Source: an uncultured Bacillota bacterium
GTDB lineage: Bacteria; Bacillota_A; Clostridia; Peptostreptococcales; Anaerovoracaceae
Direction of reading: 5' to 3'
Length of the DNA stretch: 7,736 nucleotides
Assembly: GCA_946628525.1 (NCBI GenBank)
Contig: CAMOWO010000027.1
Location: 1-7,736, forward strand
Of the stretch, positions 1 through 5,796 are shown one piece after another. The notes beneath the pieces are model-generated. The model made no database searches. It saw only the letters and a list, made by a program, of their open reading frames with translations, and was not told the origin of the DNA. Numbering within the stretch: position 1 is the stretch's first letter; each line of letters opens with the position of its first letter. A program made the translations under genes and the position numbers.

Positions 1-257
1 TTATCCAGTTTCCTGTGGATCAACGCCAGTTGCTTCTCAAGAAACCCCAAAGCCTTCCCGGGGCTCTTCGCCGGCGACGTGTTGATCTCCATCTGCTCCT
101 CACTGAAATCCCTGTCGATATAGTCGCTTCCCGGGAACGGATGCGGGCTGTGCGCCAGGTTCCCGGTCTCCGTGACCCTGTGAGATTCCAGCTCCAGGCC
201 GGTCTTACCTTCCTTCATATTTTCTCTGATGAACGGCTCTTCTACATGCAGTTTCAT
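1..257 (-). CDS. gshA: Glutamate-cysteine ligase, N-terminal part (cut by window edge)
   Basis: This is the first 85 codons of a gene that continues beyond the left edge. The product should join glutamate and cysteine with ATP to give gamma-glutamylcysteine, the first step of glutathione synthesis, in the cytoplasm. The visible protein carries the family's N-terminal signature: GLELESHRV (residues 20-28, like GIERETLRV in E. coli GshA), then a short loop with SPHPFP (37-42), then DRDFSEEQMEINT (48-60), whose acidic residues correspond to the metal and glutamate-binding strand. The start ATG is preceded by AAGGTG at a 5-nt spacing. That binding site overlaps the TAA of the M20 peptidase gene upstream, with a 7-bp gap, so the two genes are very probably co-transcribed and coupled. 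The C-terminus is not visible, so I cannot tell a plain GshA from a bifunctional GshF (GshAB) enzyme. Confidence 0.78.
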   Translation of the reverse strand, partial: MKLHVEEPFIRENMKEGKTGLELESHRVTETGNLAHSPHPFPGSDYIDRDFSEEQMEINTSPAKSPGKALGFLEKQLALIHRKLD

Positions 258-264
258 ATGCACC

Positions 265-1350
265 TTATCTTTCTTTTATAAGCGCTGCTACTAATTCTGC
301 CCCACTTACCATTTCGTCGATGAGCGCATATTCTTCTGTTGAATGCGTCTTGTACATTCCGTTTGCTATAACGATCCCTGTGATCCCATGCTCCGCGAAA
401 ACGTTGTTGTCGCTTCCTCCGTGGGTGGCTACCAGTTCCCCGGCAAGGGCAAGTCTTTCGCAGGCGGCTAGGAAGTCCCTGCAGACCTTCGCATCGAGAG
501 GCGTCTCATAGGCCTTCAGGTTCACCGTCCGGCTGAATCCCACGGATGCTCCCAGTGCTCCCGCTTTCTCTGCAAAGGTATCACGTACTTTCTCCATGAG
601 ATCGAGTGCTTCCTCGTGATCGAAGCTTCTCACCTCGCCCGTGCACCTGCAAAGTTCGGGCACGATGTTGTCTGCCCTGCCGGCTTCTATCGTTCCGATG
701 TTCAGGGTGGCCGTATCGGTCGGTTTTCCGATCTCCAGTTTTGCTATGGCGGCCGCCGCCGCCTTGAGGGCGTTCACCCCCGCTTCCGGCTTGAAGCCCG
801 CGTGGGAGGCCTTGCCCTTCACCTCGATTTCAAAGGAGATGATGGATGGCGCCTTCCTGGCGGCCCTGCCGGGAGCACCGCTCATGTCGAGGACGTACGC
901 GTCTTTTGCAGTAATCCGGCTGAAGTCAAAAGCCTTTGAACCCTTTGCATATACTTCTTCGGCTGCCGTGAAGAGCACTTCGATGTCTCCGTTGATACCG
1001 CCGCACTCTTTTGCGATTCGGATGCCCTCCAGGATCTCCGTGATGCCGCAGATATCGTCTGCCCCGAGGACCGTATCTCCCTCTGAGACGATGCGCTCTT
1101 CGGACACCACCGGCACCTTGCCGATTCCGGGTTTTACCGTATCCATGTGGGCGGAGAACAGCAGCGGCTCTGCAGCACCTTCTCCCTTCAGGATCCCGTA
1201 TAGATTCCCGGTATCGTCCTGCGAGACGTCGAATCCGAGTTCTGTCAGCCTCTCCTTCAGATACGCTGCCACCCGGGCCTCTCCGTAACTCTCGGCATCG
1301 ATACGCGAGATATCTGTGAACATGTTAATGAGTCTATTCCTGTCTGCCAT
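265..1350 (-). CDS. M20 family metallopeptidase, PepT-like
   Basis: A cytoplasmic di-zinc peptidase of the M20 family, closest in motif pattern to peptidase T-like (aminotripeptidase/PepT2) proteins. All expected metal and catalytic positions are visible in the 361 residues: SAHMDTV with H68 and D70, GADD with bridging D98, AAEE with catalytic E131 and ligand E132, VLDMSG with D155, and KTHSTEEY with H336. The inserted dimerisation (lid) domain contains the conserved ASHAG histidine (H183), and GGSDNNVFAEHG (311-322) is typical of the PepT-like branch. One oddity is that GADD is followed by I-C-G rather than the usual K-A-G. There is no signal peptide. The start has GGGAG 8 nt upstream, and the gene follows a leader of about 100 nt from a TTGACA promoter. 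It precedes a glutamate-cysteine ligase gene by 7 bp; M20 enzymes include Cys-Gly dipeptidases, so a role in thiol-peptide turnover is possible but inferred. The exact substrate is unknown. Confidence 0.88.
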   Translation of the reverse strand: MADRNRLINMFTDISRIDAESYGEARVAAYLKERLTELGFDVSQDDTGNLYGILKGEGAAEPLLFSAHMDTVKPGIGKVPVVSEERIVSEGDTVLGADDICGITEILEGIRIAKECGGINGDIEVLFTAAEEVYAKGSKAFDFSRITAKDAYVLDMSGAPGRAARKAPSIISFEIEVKGKASHAGFKPEAGVNALKAAAAAIAKLEIGKPTDTATLNIGTIEAGRADNIVPELCRCTGEVRSFDHEEALDLMEKVRDTFAEKAGALGASVGFSRTVNLKAYETPLDAKVCRDFLAACERLALAGELVATHGGSDNNVFAEHGITGIVIANGMYKTHSTEEYALIDEMVSGAELVAALIKER

Positions 1351-1373
1351 TTCGCACTCCCAAAATCAAAAGA

Positions 1374-1392
1374 CGGAAACACAGGGTTCCCG
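1374..1392 (-). promoter_or_regulatory. Leader hairpin with T-rich tail before the M20 gene
   Basis: On the minus strand CGGGAAC (1386-1392) can pair with GTTTCCG (1374-1380), seven pairs including one G-U, around a 5-nt loop. It is followed by TCTTTTGATTTT and then the GGGAG ribosome binding site of the M20 peptidase. The position inside the predicted 100-nt leader and the T-rich run give it an attenuator-like look. The T run is interrupted and I do not recognise a riboswitch or T-box, so regulation is an inference. Confidence 0.35.
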
Positions 1393-1456
1393 CCTCTATC
1401 CTCATATGATCACGCTTAAAGCAATCGCCTACTAAATCAATATGTTTATTGAATTA

Positions 1457-1486
1457 AAGTTACCACTATTTGTATGTTCGTGTCAA
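1457..1486 (-). promoter_or_regulatory. Sigma-70 type promoter for the M20 peptidase-gshA operon
   Basis: Reading the minus strand, a perfect -35 box TTGACA (1481-1486) is followed after 18 nt by TAACTT (1457-1462) as the -10 box. Transcription would start near 1450 and give a leader of about 100 nt before the ATG at 1350. The -10 box is a weak match (three of six), so an activator or the flanking half-sites may matter. Confidence 0.55.
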
Positions 1487-1510
1487 GATACAATTATTCA
1501 TGTTTGTATC
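1469..1510. promoter_or_regulatory. Operator-like TTTGTAT/ATACAAA half-sites around the M20 promoter
   Basis: GATACAA (1487-1493) and TTGTATC (1504-1510) form a perfect inverted repeat with 7-bp arms separated by 10 bp. It ends exactly where the -35 box of the minus-strand promoter begins (1486). A third copy of the half-site, TTTGTAT (1469-1475), lies between the -35 and -10 boxes in the same orientation as the copy at 1503-1509. Three matching half-sites in 42 bp around a promoter suggest a transcription factor site. The regulator is not identified, and the AT-rich context raises the chance of coincidence. Confidence 0.4.
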
Positions 1511-1548
1511 ATATATCTGCCGATGATTGGGTTTAGTAATAATTTAAG

Positions 1549-1577
1549 TTTTCACAGCAGTGTAGTTAGTGTAGAAT
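1549..1577 (+). promoter_or_regulatory. Candidate promoter for the small membrane protein gene
   Basis: TTTTCA (1549-1554) and TAGAAT (1572-1577) are spaced by 17 nt, giving a start near 1584 and a leader of about 29 nt. A GGGAG ribosome binding site at 1601-1605 lies 7 nt before the ATG at 1613. The hexamers match the consensus at four and five positions. Confidence 0.4.
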
Positions 1578-1612
1578 ATATTTGTAGATTTCTATCGTAT
1601 GGGAGATAAATT

Positions 1613-2122
1613 ATGTCAAGAAATAAAGTAGTACTTTTTCTGATGGCCGTTGCAGTTGCTTGGCTGATGACGCCGAGAGATGGTATCTTCATGATCATCA
1701 AAGCGAACATCATCAATGCGCTGCCTTACGTGATGATCCTCGTCATCATCTACCTCTTCATCACCATAACCGTGCTGAAGAAGAAGTGGCGTAAGCTCGA
1801 CCAAGAGCTTTCGGATGAGAACGTCATAGATTTTGCGAAGATGATGAACGTGACCTTCGACGTGAAGAGGATGCTGGGTGTCCCGAACCTCATCGACCTC
1901 TACAACAAGGTGAACTTCTCCAGATTCGTTTCTCTTCATGCCAAGGAGATCCTCTACAAGGCCATGCGTCGTAAACGTCTGGATGTCCCTGTACCGGGTG
2001 CCGGCGCTGACGTGGACGAGATCCTCCGCAAAGCGCGCACAAAGGACGAAGAGAGAGCAGCCGCCATCGAAGCGAAGATGCGCGAGAAGCAGAGAGCCCG
2101 TAAGAAGAAGAGTCATAATTAA
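1613..2122 (+). CDS. Small membrane protein of unknown function with basic C-terminus
   Basis: I do not recognise this 169-residue protein. It begins with a hydrophobic segment (about residues 5-20) and has a second, clearer membrane helix at about 35-55, which ends in KKKWRK, so the C-terminal two thirds should face the cytoplasm. Residues 64-120 form a mixed, probably helical domain. Residues 134-169 are highly charged and likely helical, ending in a lysine/arginine-rich tail (RARKKKSHN). The start is supported by GGGAG 7 nt upstream and a possible promoter at 1549-1577. The gene is transcribed alone, divergent from the M20 peptidase and convergent with the LUD gene, and ends in a shared terminator. 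The basic tail could touch nucleic acid or phospholipid head groups, but that is a guess. Confidence 0.8.
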   Translation: MSRNKVVLFLMAVAVAWLMTPRDGIFMIIKANIINALPYVMILVIIYLFITITVLKKKWRKLDQELSDENVIDFAKMMNVTFDVKRMLGVPNLIDLYNKVNFSRFVSLHAKEILYKAMRRKRLDVPVPGAGADVDEILRKARTKDEERAAAIEAKMREKQRARKKKSHN

Positions 2123-2130
2123 AGATGAGG

Positions 2131-2159
2131 AAAGAAGACCGCGATATGCGGTCTTTCTT
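2131..2159. terminator. Bidirectional rho-independent terminator
   Basis: AAGACCGC (2135-2142) pairs perfectly with GCGGTCTT (2148-2155) around the loop GATAT, and outer A/T pairs extend the stem. The plus-strand side runs into TTTCTT and the minus-strand side into a pyrimidine-rich TTCTTTCCTC. It sits between the stop of the membrane protein gene (2122) and the stop of the LUD gene (2158-2160), whose TAA overlaps the stem base, so it can serve both convergent genes. Confidence 0.8.
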
Positions 2160-2781
2160 AAAATCCCATTTCTTCTTTGATCAGCACGACTTCTACCTCG
2201 TCGATGTCGTTCATCTTCCTGTGATAGGTGATGATCCCGTTGCAGATGCGCTCAGGGCTGAGGCAGTCGAAACATTTGAGCTGGCCGGTCTCCTTGTAGT
2301 ACGCAACGCATGGCGTCGGCAGATCGTACTTGAGTGAATTCTTCGGAGCCGCCACGTTGCGGGCACGCCACAGGGCCTTCTCGGCGTCGGGCTCGATTTT
2401 GTTGGCGCCCACGATGAAGTAGACTTTGTCATGGCAGAACAGCGAGCCTGCCACCCTGTTTCCGGTGCCGTCGATGTTGATCATCTCCCCGGTTTCCGCC
2501 ATGGCGTTGACGGAGGTGAGGAAGACGTCCGTGATGAGGGTCTTCTTCGCGATCTCCAGGAACTCGTCGTTGTCTTTGCCCTGATACGGATCGTAGACCG
2601 TGTTGTGGGCAGAAAGCCTGTCGTAGAGTTCCATGTCGATCATCGTCCGGGAATCCCCGAAACCCACGACCTTACCGTCTATCTCGGAATCGAGATAGTC
2701 CGCTGCATCCTTTGCGCTGTCGAATACCGACACCTTATAGAGTTTCTTCTCTAACGACTTGATCGTTTTCTCGAGATCCAT
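2158..2781 (-). CDS. LUD domain protein (LutC/YkgG-like, DUF162), stand-alone
   Basis: A 207-residue protein of the LUD (lactate utilisation, DUF162) family, annotated in Clostridia as 'lactate utilization protein'. Seen in the sequence are GFGDSRT (40-46), the family block SVNAMAETGE (90-99) with IDGTGNRVAG (103-112), and a glycine-containing VGANKI (124-129). A C-terminal cysteine group (C158, C170, C173, C180) lies in CFDCLSPERIC and could bind metal. The family fold resembles the NagB/RpiA/CoA-transferase superfamily. The iron-sulfur partners LutA and LutB are absent here, so a lactate dehydrogenase role cannot be inferred. The gene lies 5 bp downstream of the acidic-tailed protein; its AGGAGGAG ribosome binding site spans that gene's last codons and stop, so translation is probably coupled. 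Family assignment is good; the reaction is unknown. Confidence 0.85.
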   Translation of the reverse strand: MDLEKTIKSLEKKLYKVSVFDSAKDAADYLDSEIDGKVVGFGDSRTMIDMELYDRLSAHNTVYDPYQGKDNDEFLEIAKKTLITDVFLTSVNAMAETGEMINIDGTGNRVAGSLFCHDKVYFIVGANKIEPDAEKALWRARNVAAPKNSLKYDLPTPCVAYYKETGQLKCFDCLSPERICNGIITYHRKMNDIDEVEVVLIKEEMGF

Positions 2782-2786
2782 GAGTC

Positions 2787-3677
2787 TTACTCCTCCTTCG
2801 TCTCATACTCTTCGATGTCGATGAATTCAGGCTCCTCCTCAGATGTCTCAACTGTGACTTCGGTATATTCTTCTCCCACGACTTCAATGGCATCCAGATC
2901 TTCCAGGATTTCGATGTCTTCCAGAGCCTCTCCTTCGAGGACTTCTCCTTCGATGACTTCGCCTTCTTCCAGAATGTTGTCGTCGCCGCCCAGGAGGTTC
3001 TTGCTCTTCTCGATGAGATCCAGATGGAGTTCGCTGTCGAGGATCGTCATGCCGCCGTCAACGGCGTCCACCAGGATGTCATACGGCAGTCCTGTAGGAT
3101 CCAAACAGTTGACGACGAAGAATCTCTTGAAGAATTCTTCTTCCTCGATGATCTGGAAATCAGGAGTCATCATGAGCTTGCCCTTACTGATATACAGTTT
3201 CATGGCGAAATCATGAGCGATATCATAACATTCCACGAGTGGGACCTGGATATCCAGCATGTCCTCTCTATAGACTTCCGTCTCTTCATATTCAGGAATT
3301 CCGTAAGCTTCATACGGCGTACCACTTACTCTGTCCACAGAACAGTCCAGGATCTTATTGAGCTTGTCGAAACGTTTCGTTTTCTTGCCAACTCTGATGA
3401 GATAGCGGAACCGAACGTACGGATAATAGAATTCCTCTATTTCCTGGATATCAAGAGACGGGTCTGTATGGAGAAGCAGCATGAGCGCTTCCTTCGCATC
3501 GTATCTGGCCGAAAGGACCTTGATAGTTATCCTGGGATCGTCGTTTTCTTCGAGACGAGTCATCTCATCATCGTAGAGATACACCGCGTCATCTTTGAAT
3601 CTGAGATCTTCCTGAGTCGCTACCTGACCTGCCGCAGAATTGATACTGCTCTTTTTTTTCTTTCTGAATAATGCCAT
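2787..3677 (-). CDS. Unrecognised cytoplasmic protein with acidic repetitive tail
   Basis: A 296-residue protein I cannot assign. It has three parts: a basic N-terminus (MALFRKKKKS), a mixed globular part (about 20-230) with no membrane helix or catalytic motif I recognise, and a tail from about residue 231. The tail is roughly half Glu/Asp with a single lysine, and it begins with a degenerate repeat of the form EGEV-x-EGEV-x-EGEA. I chose the ATG at 3677 because GGAG lies 6 nt before it; an in-frame ATG four codons upstream (3689) has no ribosome binding site and would place that GGAG inside the gene. It is the first gene of an operon with the LUD protein 5 bp downstream, behind a promoter at 3723-3751. 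Acidic tails often mediate binding to basic partners or serve as disordered linkers; no function is proposed. Confidence 0.82.
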   Translation of the reverse strand: MALFRKKKKSSINSAAGQVATQEDLRFKDDAVYLYDDEMTRLEENDDPRITIKVLSARYDAKEALMLLLHTDPSLDIQEIEEFYYPYVRFRYLIRVGKKTKRFDKLNKILDCSVDRVSGTPYEAYGIPEYEETEVYREDMLDIQVPLVECYDIAHDFAMKLYISKGKLMMTPDFQIIEEEEFFKRFFVVNCLDPTGLPYDILVDAVDGGMTILDSELHLDLIEKSKNLLGGDDNILEEGEVIEGEVLEGEALEDIEILEDLDAIEVVGEEYTEVTVETSEEEPEFIDIEEYETKEE

Positions 3678-3722
3678 TTCCTTCTCCATTCAATCGGGAA
3701 TCAACTGCTTCATACAACCATT

Positions 3723-3751
3723 ATTGTGGGGTTTTTTGTCGTGATAGTCAA
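3723..3751 (-). promoter_or_regulatory. Promoter for the acidic-tail/LUD operon
   Basis: On the minus strand TTGACT (3746-3751) is followed after exactly 17 nt by CACAAT (3723-3728), five and four consensus matches. Transcription would begin near 3716, about 39 nt before the chosen ATG at 3677. The -35 box directly touches the inverted repeat at 3752-3779. Confidence 0.5.
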
Positions 3752-3779
3752 GTGCGGGATCGGAAATCCGATCCCGCAC
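3752..3779. terminator. Perfect 12-bp inverted repeat: symporter terminator and/or operator
   Basis: GTGCGGGATCGG (3752-3763) and CCGATCCCGCAC (3768-3779) are exact reverse complements around a 4-nt loop. The hairpin lies 33 bp past the stop of the symporter gene transcribed toward it, so a terminator role is the simplest reading. No good U-run follows in either direction: on the minus strand the next bases are TTGACT, the -35 box of the next operon. It may therefore be a weak or factor-aided terminator, an mRNA 3'-end stabiliser, or a protein-binding palindrome. Confidence 0.6.
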
Positions 3780-3812
3780 ATGTTTATAAGAATTGAGTAA
3801 GTTTCTTCAAGC

Positions 3813-5453
3813 TTAAGCCATCTCAGAACCGTATCTTCTGTTGAATACGAACTGTGAAATAGCCTTCGTCTCAGTGCTCAGGTGCTTGGATGAAGCAACC
3901 TGTACATCCTTGGAAACGTCGATCTTCTTACCTTTCGCTCTCTCCATGAGTTCGCACATTTCAGGGCTTGTCGGCTTACCGAACTGTGATCCGATGATCA
4001 TAGCCAGGCATCCTGCGATGAGTCCTACGAACATCTGGTGGCATCCGGTTACAACATCCAGTCCACCGTGTGACCAGATCTGTACAACGATACCAGCAGC
4101 CAGCATGGAAGCTACAGAACCTGTAGCGTTTGCCTTCTTCCACCAGATCGCGCAAACGAAGCTAGGCAGGAAGCAGCAAGACATGAAGCTGAAGTTGTCG
4201 ATTACCAGCTGGAAGATTCCAGGTGGGTTCGTAATAGCGATGATGATACCAACGATAGCTACTACGATGATCGTACCTCTTGATACGAATACTACTCTTG
4301 CATCTGAAGCCTCAGGTCTGAGCCATCTCTTGTAGAAGTCGATGGATACGATCGTAGCGATCAGGAGCATCAGAGCTGCTACAGTTGACATGATAGCTGA
4401 CATGATAGCTGTCAGAACGATACCGGTAAGTACGCCAGGGAACATCATCTGAGTCAGGGATGGAATGATCATCTCGATGTCGCCGTTGATCAGACCAGCA
4501 GCCTGCAGAGCAGGATAAGTTCCATCAGCAGCGATGTTGTCCATGTTAGCAGTTATGCCGCCGGAGAACAGAACCATGCCGCCCATTCCCAGGAAGTAAG
4601 GGATGAAGCAGAACAGCTGAGTCCAGATCGTAGCATACAGTACGGATGTCTTAGCTGCCTTAGGTTTCTCCATAGCCATGTGCTTGTTAACGGAGTGTGG
4701 CAGTCCCATGTAACCTACCAGATATATCAATATCGCACCTGCTAGTACACCGTAGCCTCCTTCGTATACGTTACCTCTGCCCCATACTCCCAGGAGTGTA
4801 GGATCCAACTTAGCAAGCTCTGCGTTCAGGCCTGCGAACCATCCGAAGTGGCTCATCATCATAATGAAGATGATGATCAGGGAACCGATCATGATGAATC
4901 CCTGGATTACGTCTGTCCAAGCTACTGCGAAGTATCCGCCTACGAATGTGTAGAACAGGATAACTGTTACACCAACGATGAGACCAACGGAAAGAGGGAA
5001 TCCGAACAGTGATACCAGTGTCTTACCTGTTGCCAGGAACTGAGCCAGTACGTACATTGAAAGTCCGAATACACCGATCACGCATCCGAGAACCTTAACA
5101 GGAATGGATTCGTATCTCTTCTCCAGATACTCAATTGGTGAAATAGCGTCCAGCAGCTGAGAAAGTCTTCTCATTCTTCTACCCAGTACAGTGATGTTGA
5201 TCAAACCGCCGCCAGCGTCACCTACTGCATAGAATACTGCGAAATAACCAAGTGTTGCTGATGCTGCAGGGCCACCCATGAACATGTAACCTGACATAGC
5301 TGTGGTCTGCAGTGTAAGTGCTGTTACGAGAGGTCCCATTGACCTTCCGCCTACCATGTAGTCCTCAGAGTTCTTCGCTCTTCTGTTCCAATAAAGACCC
5401 ATGGCGATCATGCCGGCGAAATAACAAATAAGTACGATTACCTCTACTCTCAT
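3813..5453 (-). CDS. Sodium:solute symporter (SSS/SLC5 family), PutP-like
   Basis: A polytopic inner-membrane transporter of 546 residues with about 13 hydrophobic helices, importing a solute with Na+. The N-terminal DYMVGGRSMGPLVTAL (31-46) closely matches the PutP proline transporter signature, as does the MSGYMFMG segment (53-60). IMSTVAAL (354-361) aligns with the PutP Na+-site serine/threonine pair, here S356 and T357, followed by IDFYKRW. A hydrophilic cytoplasmic tail runs from about 492. The start has GGAGGTG at a suitable distance and overlaps the stop of the upstream 62-residue protein (ATGA), so the pair is translationally coupled. Codon use differs from neighbours: AGA is favoured for Arg, with GTA, GCT/GCA and GGT common, as in highly expressed genes. 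The substrate could be proline, pantothenate, another amino acid or an organic acid; the sequence does not decide. Confidence 0.9.
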   Translation of the reverse strand: MRVEVIVLICYFAGMIAMGLYWNRRAKNSEDYMVGGRSMGPLVTALTLQTTAMSGYMFMGGPAASATLGYFAVFYAVGDAGGGLINITVLGRRMRRLSQLLDAISPIEYLEKRYESIPVKVLGCVIGVFGLSMYVLAQFLATGKTLVSLFGFPLSVGLIVGVTVILFYTFVGGYFAVAWTDVIQGFIMIGSLIIIFIMMMSHFGWFAGLNAELAKLDPTLLGVWGRGNVYEGGYGVLAGAILIYLVGYMGLPHSVNKHMAMEKPKAAKTSVLYATIWTQLFCFIPYFLGMGGMVLFSGGITANMDNIAADGTYPALQAAGLINGDIEMIIPSLTQMMFPGVLTGIVLTAIMSAIMSTVAALMLLIATIVSIDFYKRWLRPEASDARVVFVSRGTIIVVAIVGIIIAITNPPGIFQLVIDNFSFMSCCFLPSFVCAIWWKKANATGSVASMLAAGIVVQIWSHGGLDVVTGCHQMFVGLIAGCLAMIIGSQFGKPTSPEMCELMERAKGKKIDVSKDVQVASSKHLSTETKAISQFVFNRRYGSEMA

Positions 5454-5638
5454 TTGTTTTCACCTCCCTCGTGCTGTGCCTTTGCCGCTCTACCAACGAG
5501 ACTCTGTTCGAATTCTGTGTCATCGATCTGTTCGTCCTGCTTCTTCATGATGAAATAGTCAATGATTGCAGCAGCCATATATACGAACGGCCAGATCAAT
5601 GTCGCGAAGAACGTCGCAGCGGGCATTCCTATAATCAT
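5450..5638 (-). CDS. Small single-helix membrane protein, likely symporter accessory subunit
   Basis: A 62-residue protein with one membrane helix (about residues 7-30, rich in Ala, Phe and Ile) followed by a charged cytoplasmic tail (MKKQDEQIDDTEFEQ onwards). AGGAGG lies 6 nt before the ATG at 5638, an excellent ribosome binding site. Its TGA overlaps the symporter's ATG by four bases, so the two products are made together. Small membrane partners encoded directly before symporters are known in this superfamily (for example YhdT before PanF, and DUF4212 proteins before some acetate-type symporters). By position and build this looks like the same arrangement, perhaps the group annotated as 'symporter small accessory protein'. 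I do not see similarity to YhdT itself. A role in assembly, stability or regulation of the transporter is an inference. Confidence 0.82.
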   Translation of the reverse strand: MIIGMPAATFFATLIWPFVYMAAAIIDYFIMKKQDEQIDDTEFEQSLVGRAAKAQHEGGENK

Positions 5639-5665
5639 ATAAGTCCTCCTTCCTTAATGATAATA

Positions 5666-5674
5666 ATAATAACA
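5666..5674 (-). promoter_or_regulatory. Extended -10 promoter for the small protein-symporter operon
   Basis: On the minus strand TGTTATTAT (5666-5674) is a TGn-extended -10 box with TATTAT as hexamer. It predicts a start near 5659 and a 21-nt leader that carries the AGGAGG site. No convincing -35 box is seen, which is usual for extended -10 promoters. The surrounding TTATTATTATTAT tract makes the exact register uncertain. The rest of 5639-5796 is AT-rich and holds no gene. Confidence 0.4.
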
Positions 5675-5796
5675 CAAATACTTCGTAATTAGATTTTACT
5701 GCATAAAAGTGTTCTCTCATATGTTTATGATTCTTTTTTAGGTTATCTTTAGATTTGTGTTTAAAAAAATTTAATTTTCACGCAATTACGTTCAGA

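Noticed and set aside
641..1288. A 215-codon plus-strand reading frame opposite the M20 gene.
   Set aside because: It lies fully antisense to a gene with all catalytic motifs, has no ribosome binding site, and its composition is that of a shadow frame.
1334..1405. A 23-codon minus-strand reading frame beginning MRIEAG that overlaps the start of the M20 gene, like a leader peptide.
   Set aside because: It has no ribosome binding site and no run of regulatory codons, and it overlaps the hairpin and the M20 start by chance; nothing supports translation.
1351..1410. GAGGATAGAGG and the following GGCGGGAACC in the M20 leader recall lysine-riboswitch and T-box core sequences.
   Set aside because: The predicted leader is about 100 nt, too short for either, and the remaining conserved elements are missing.
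3024..3671. A 215-codon plus-strand reading frame opposite the acidic-tailed protein gene.
   Set aside because: The minus-strand gene has promoter, binding site and operon context, and the antisense frame has none.
3678..3689. An upstream ATG at 3689 adding four residues to the acidic-tailed protein.
   Set aside because: No binding site precedes it, and the GGAG that serves the ATG at 3677 would fall inside the coding sequence.
4386..4409. An exact 12-bp tandem duplication (TGACATGATAGC twice) inside the PutP-like symporter.
   Set aside because: It encodes the AIMSAIMS stretch of a transport helix, a form common in this family, so it reflects protein sequence rather than a DNA element.
5702..5729. 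CATAAA and TTTATG inverted repeat upstream of the small protein-symporter promoter.
   Set aside because: Six A/T-rich bases in an AT-rich spacer are expected by chance; there is no further copy.
5763..5780. A run of seven A on the plus strand (U-run on the minus strand) downstream of the second symporter, as a possible terminator.
   Set aside because: Only a 4-5 bp A/T stem can form next to it, so a rho-independent terminator is not supported.
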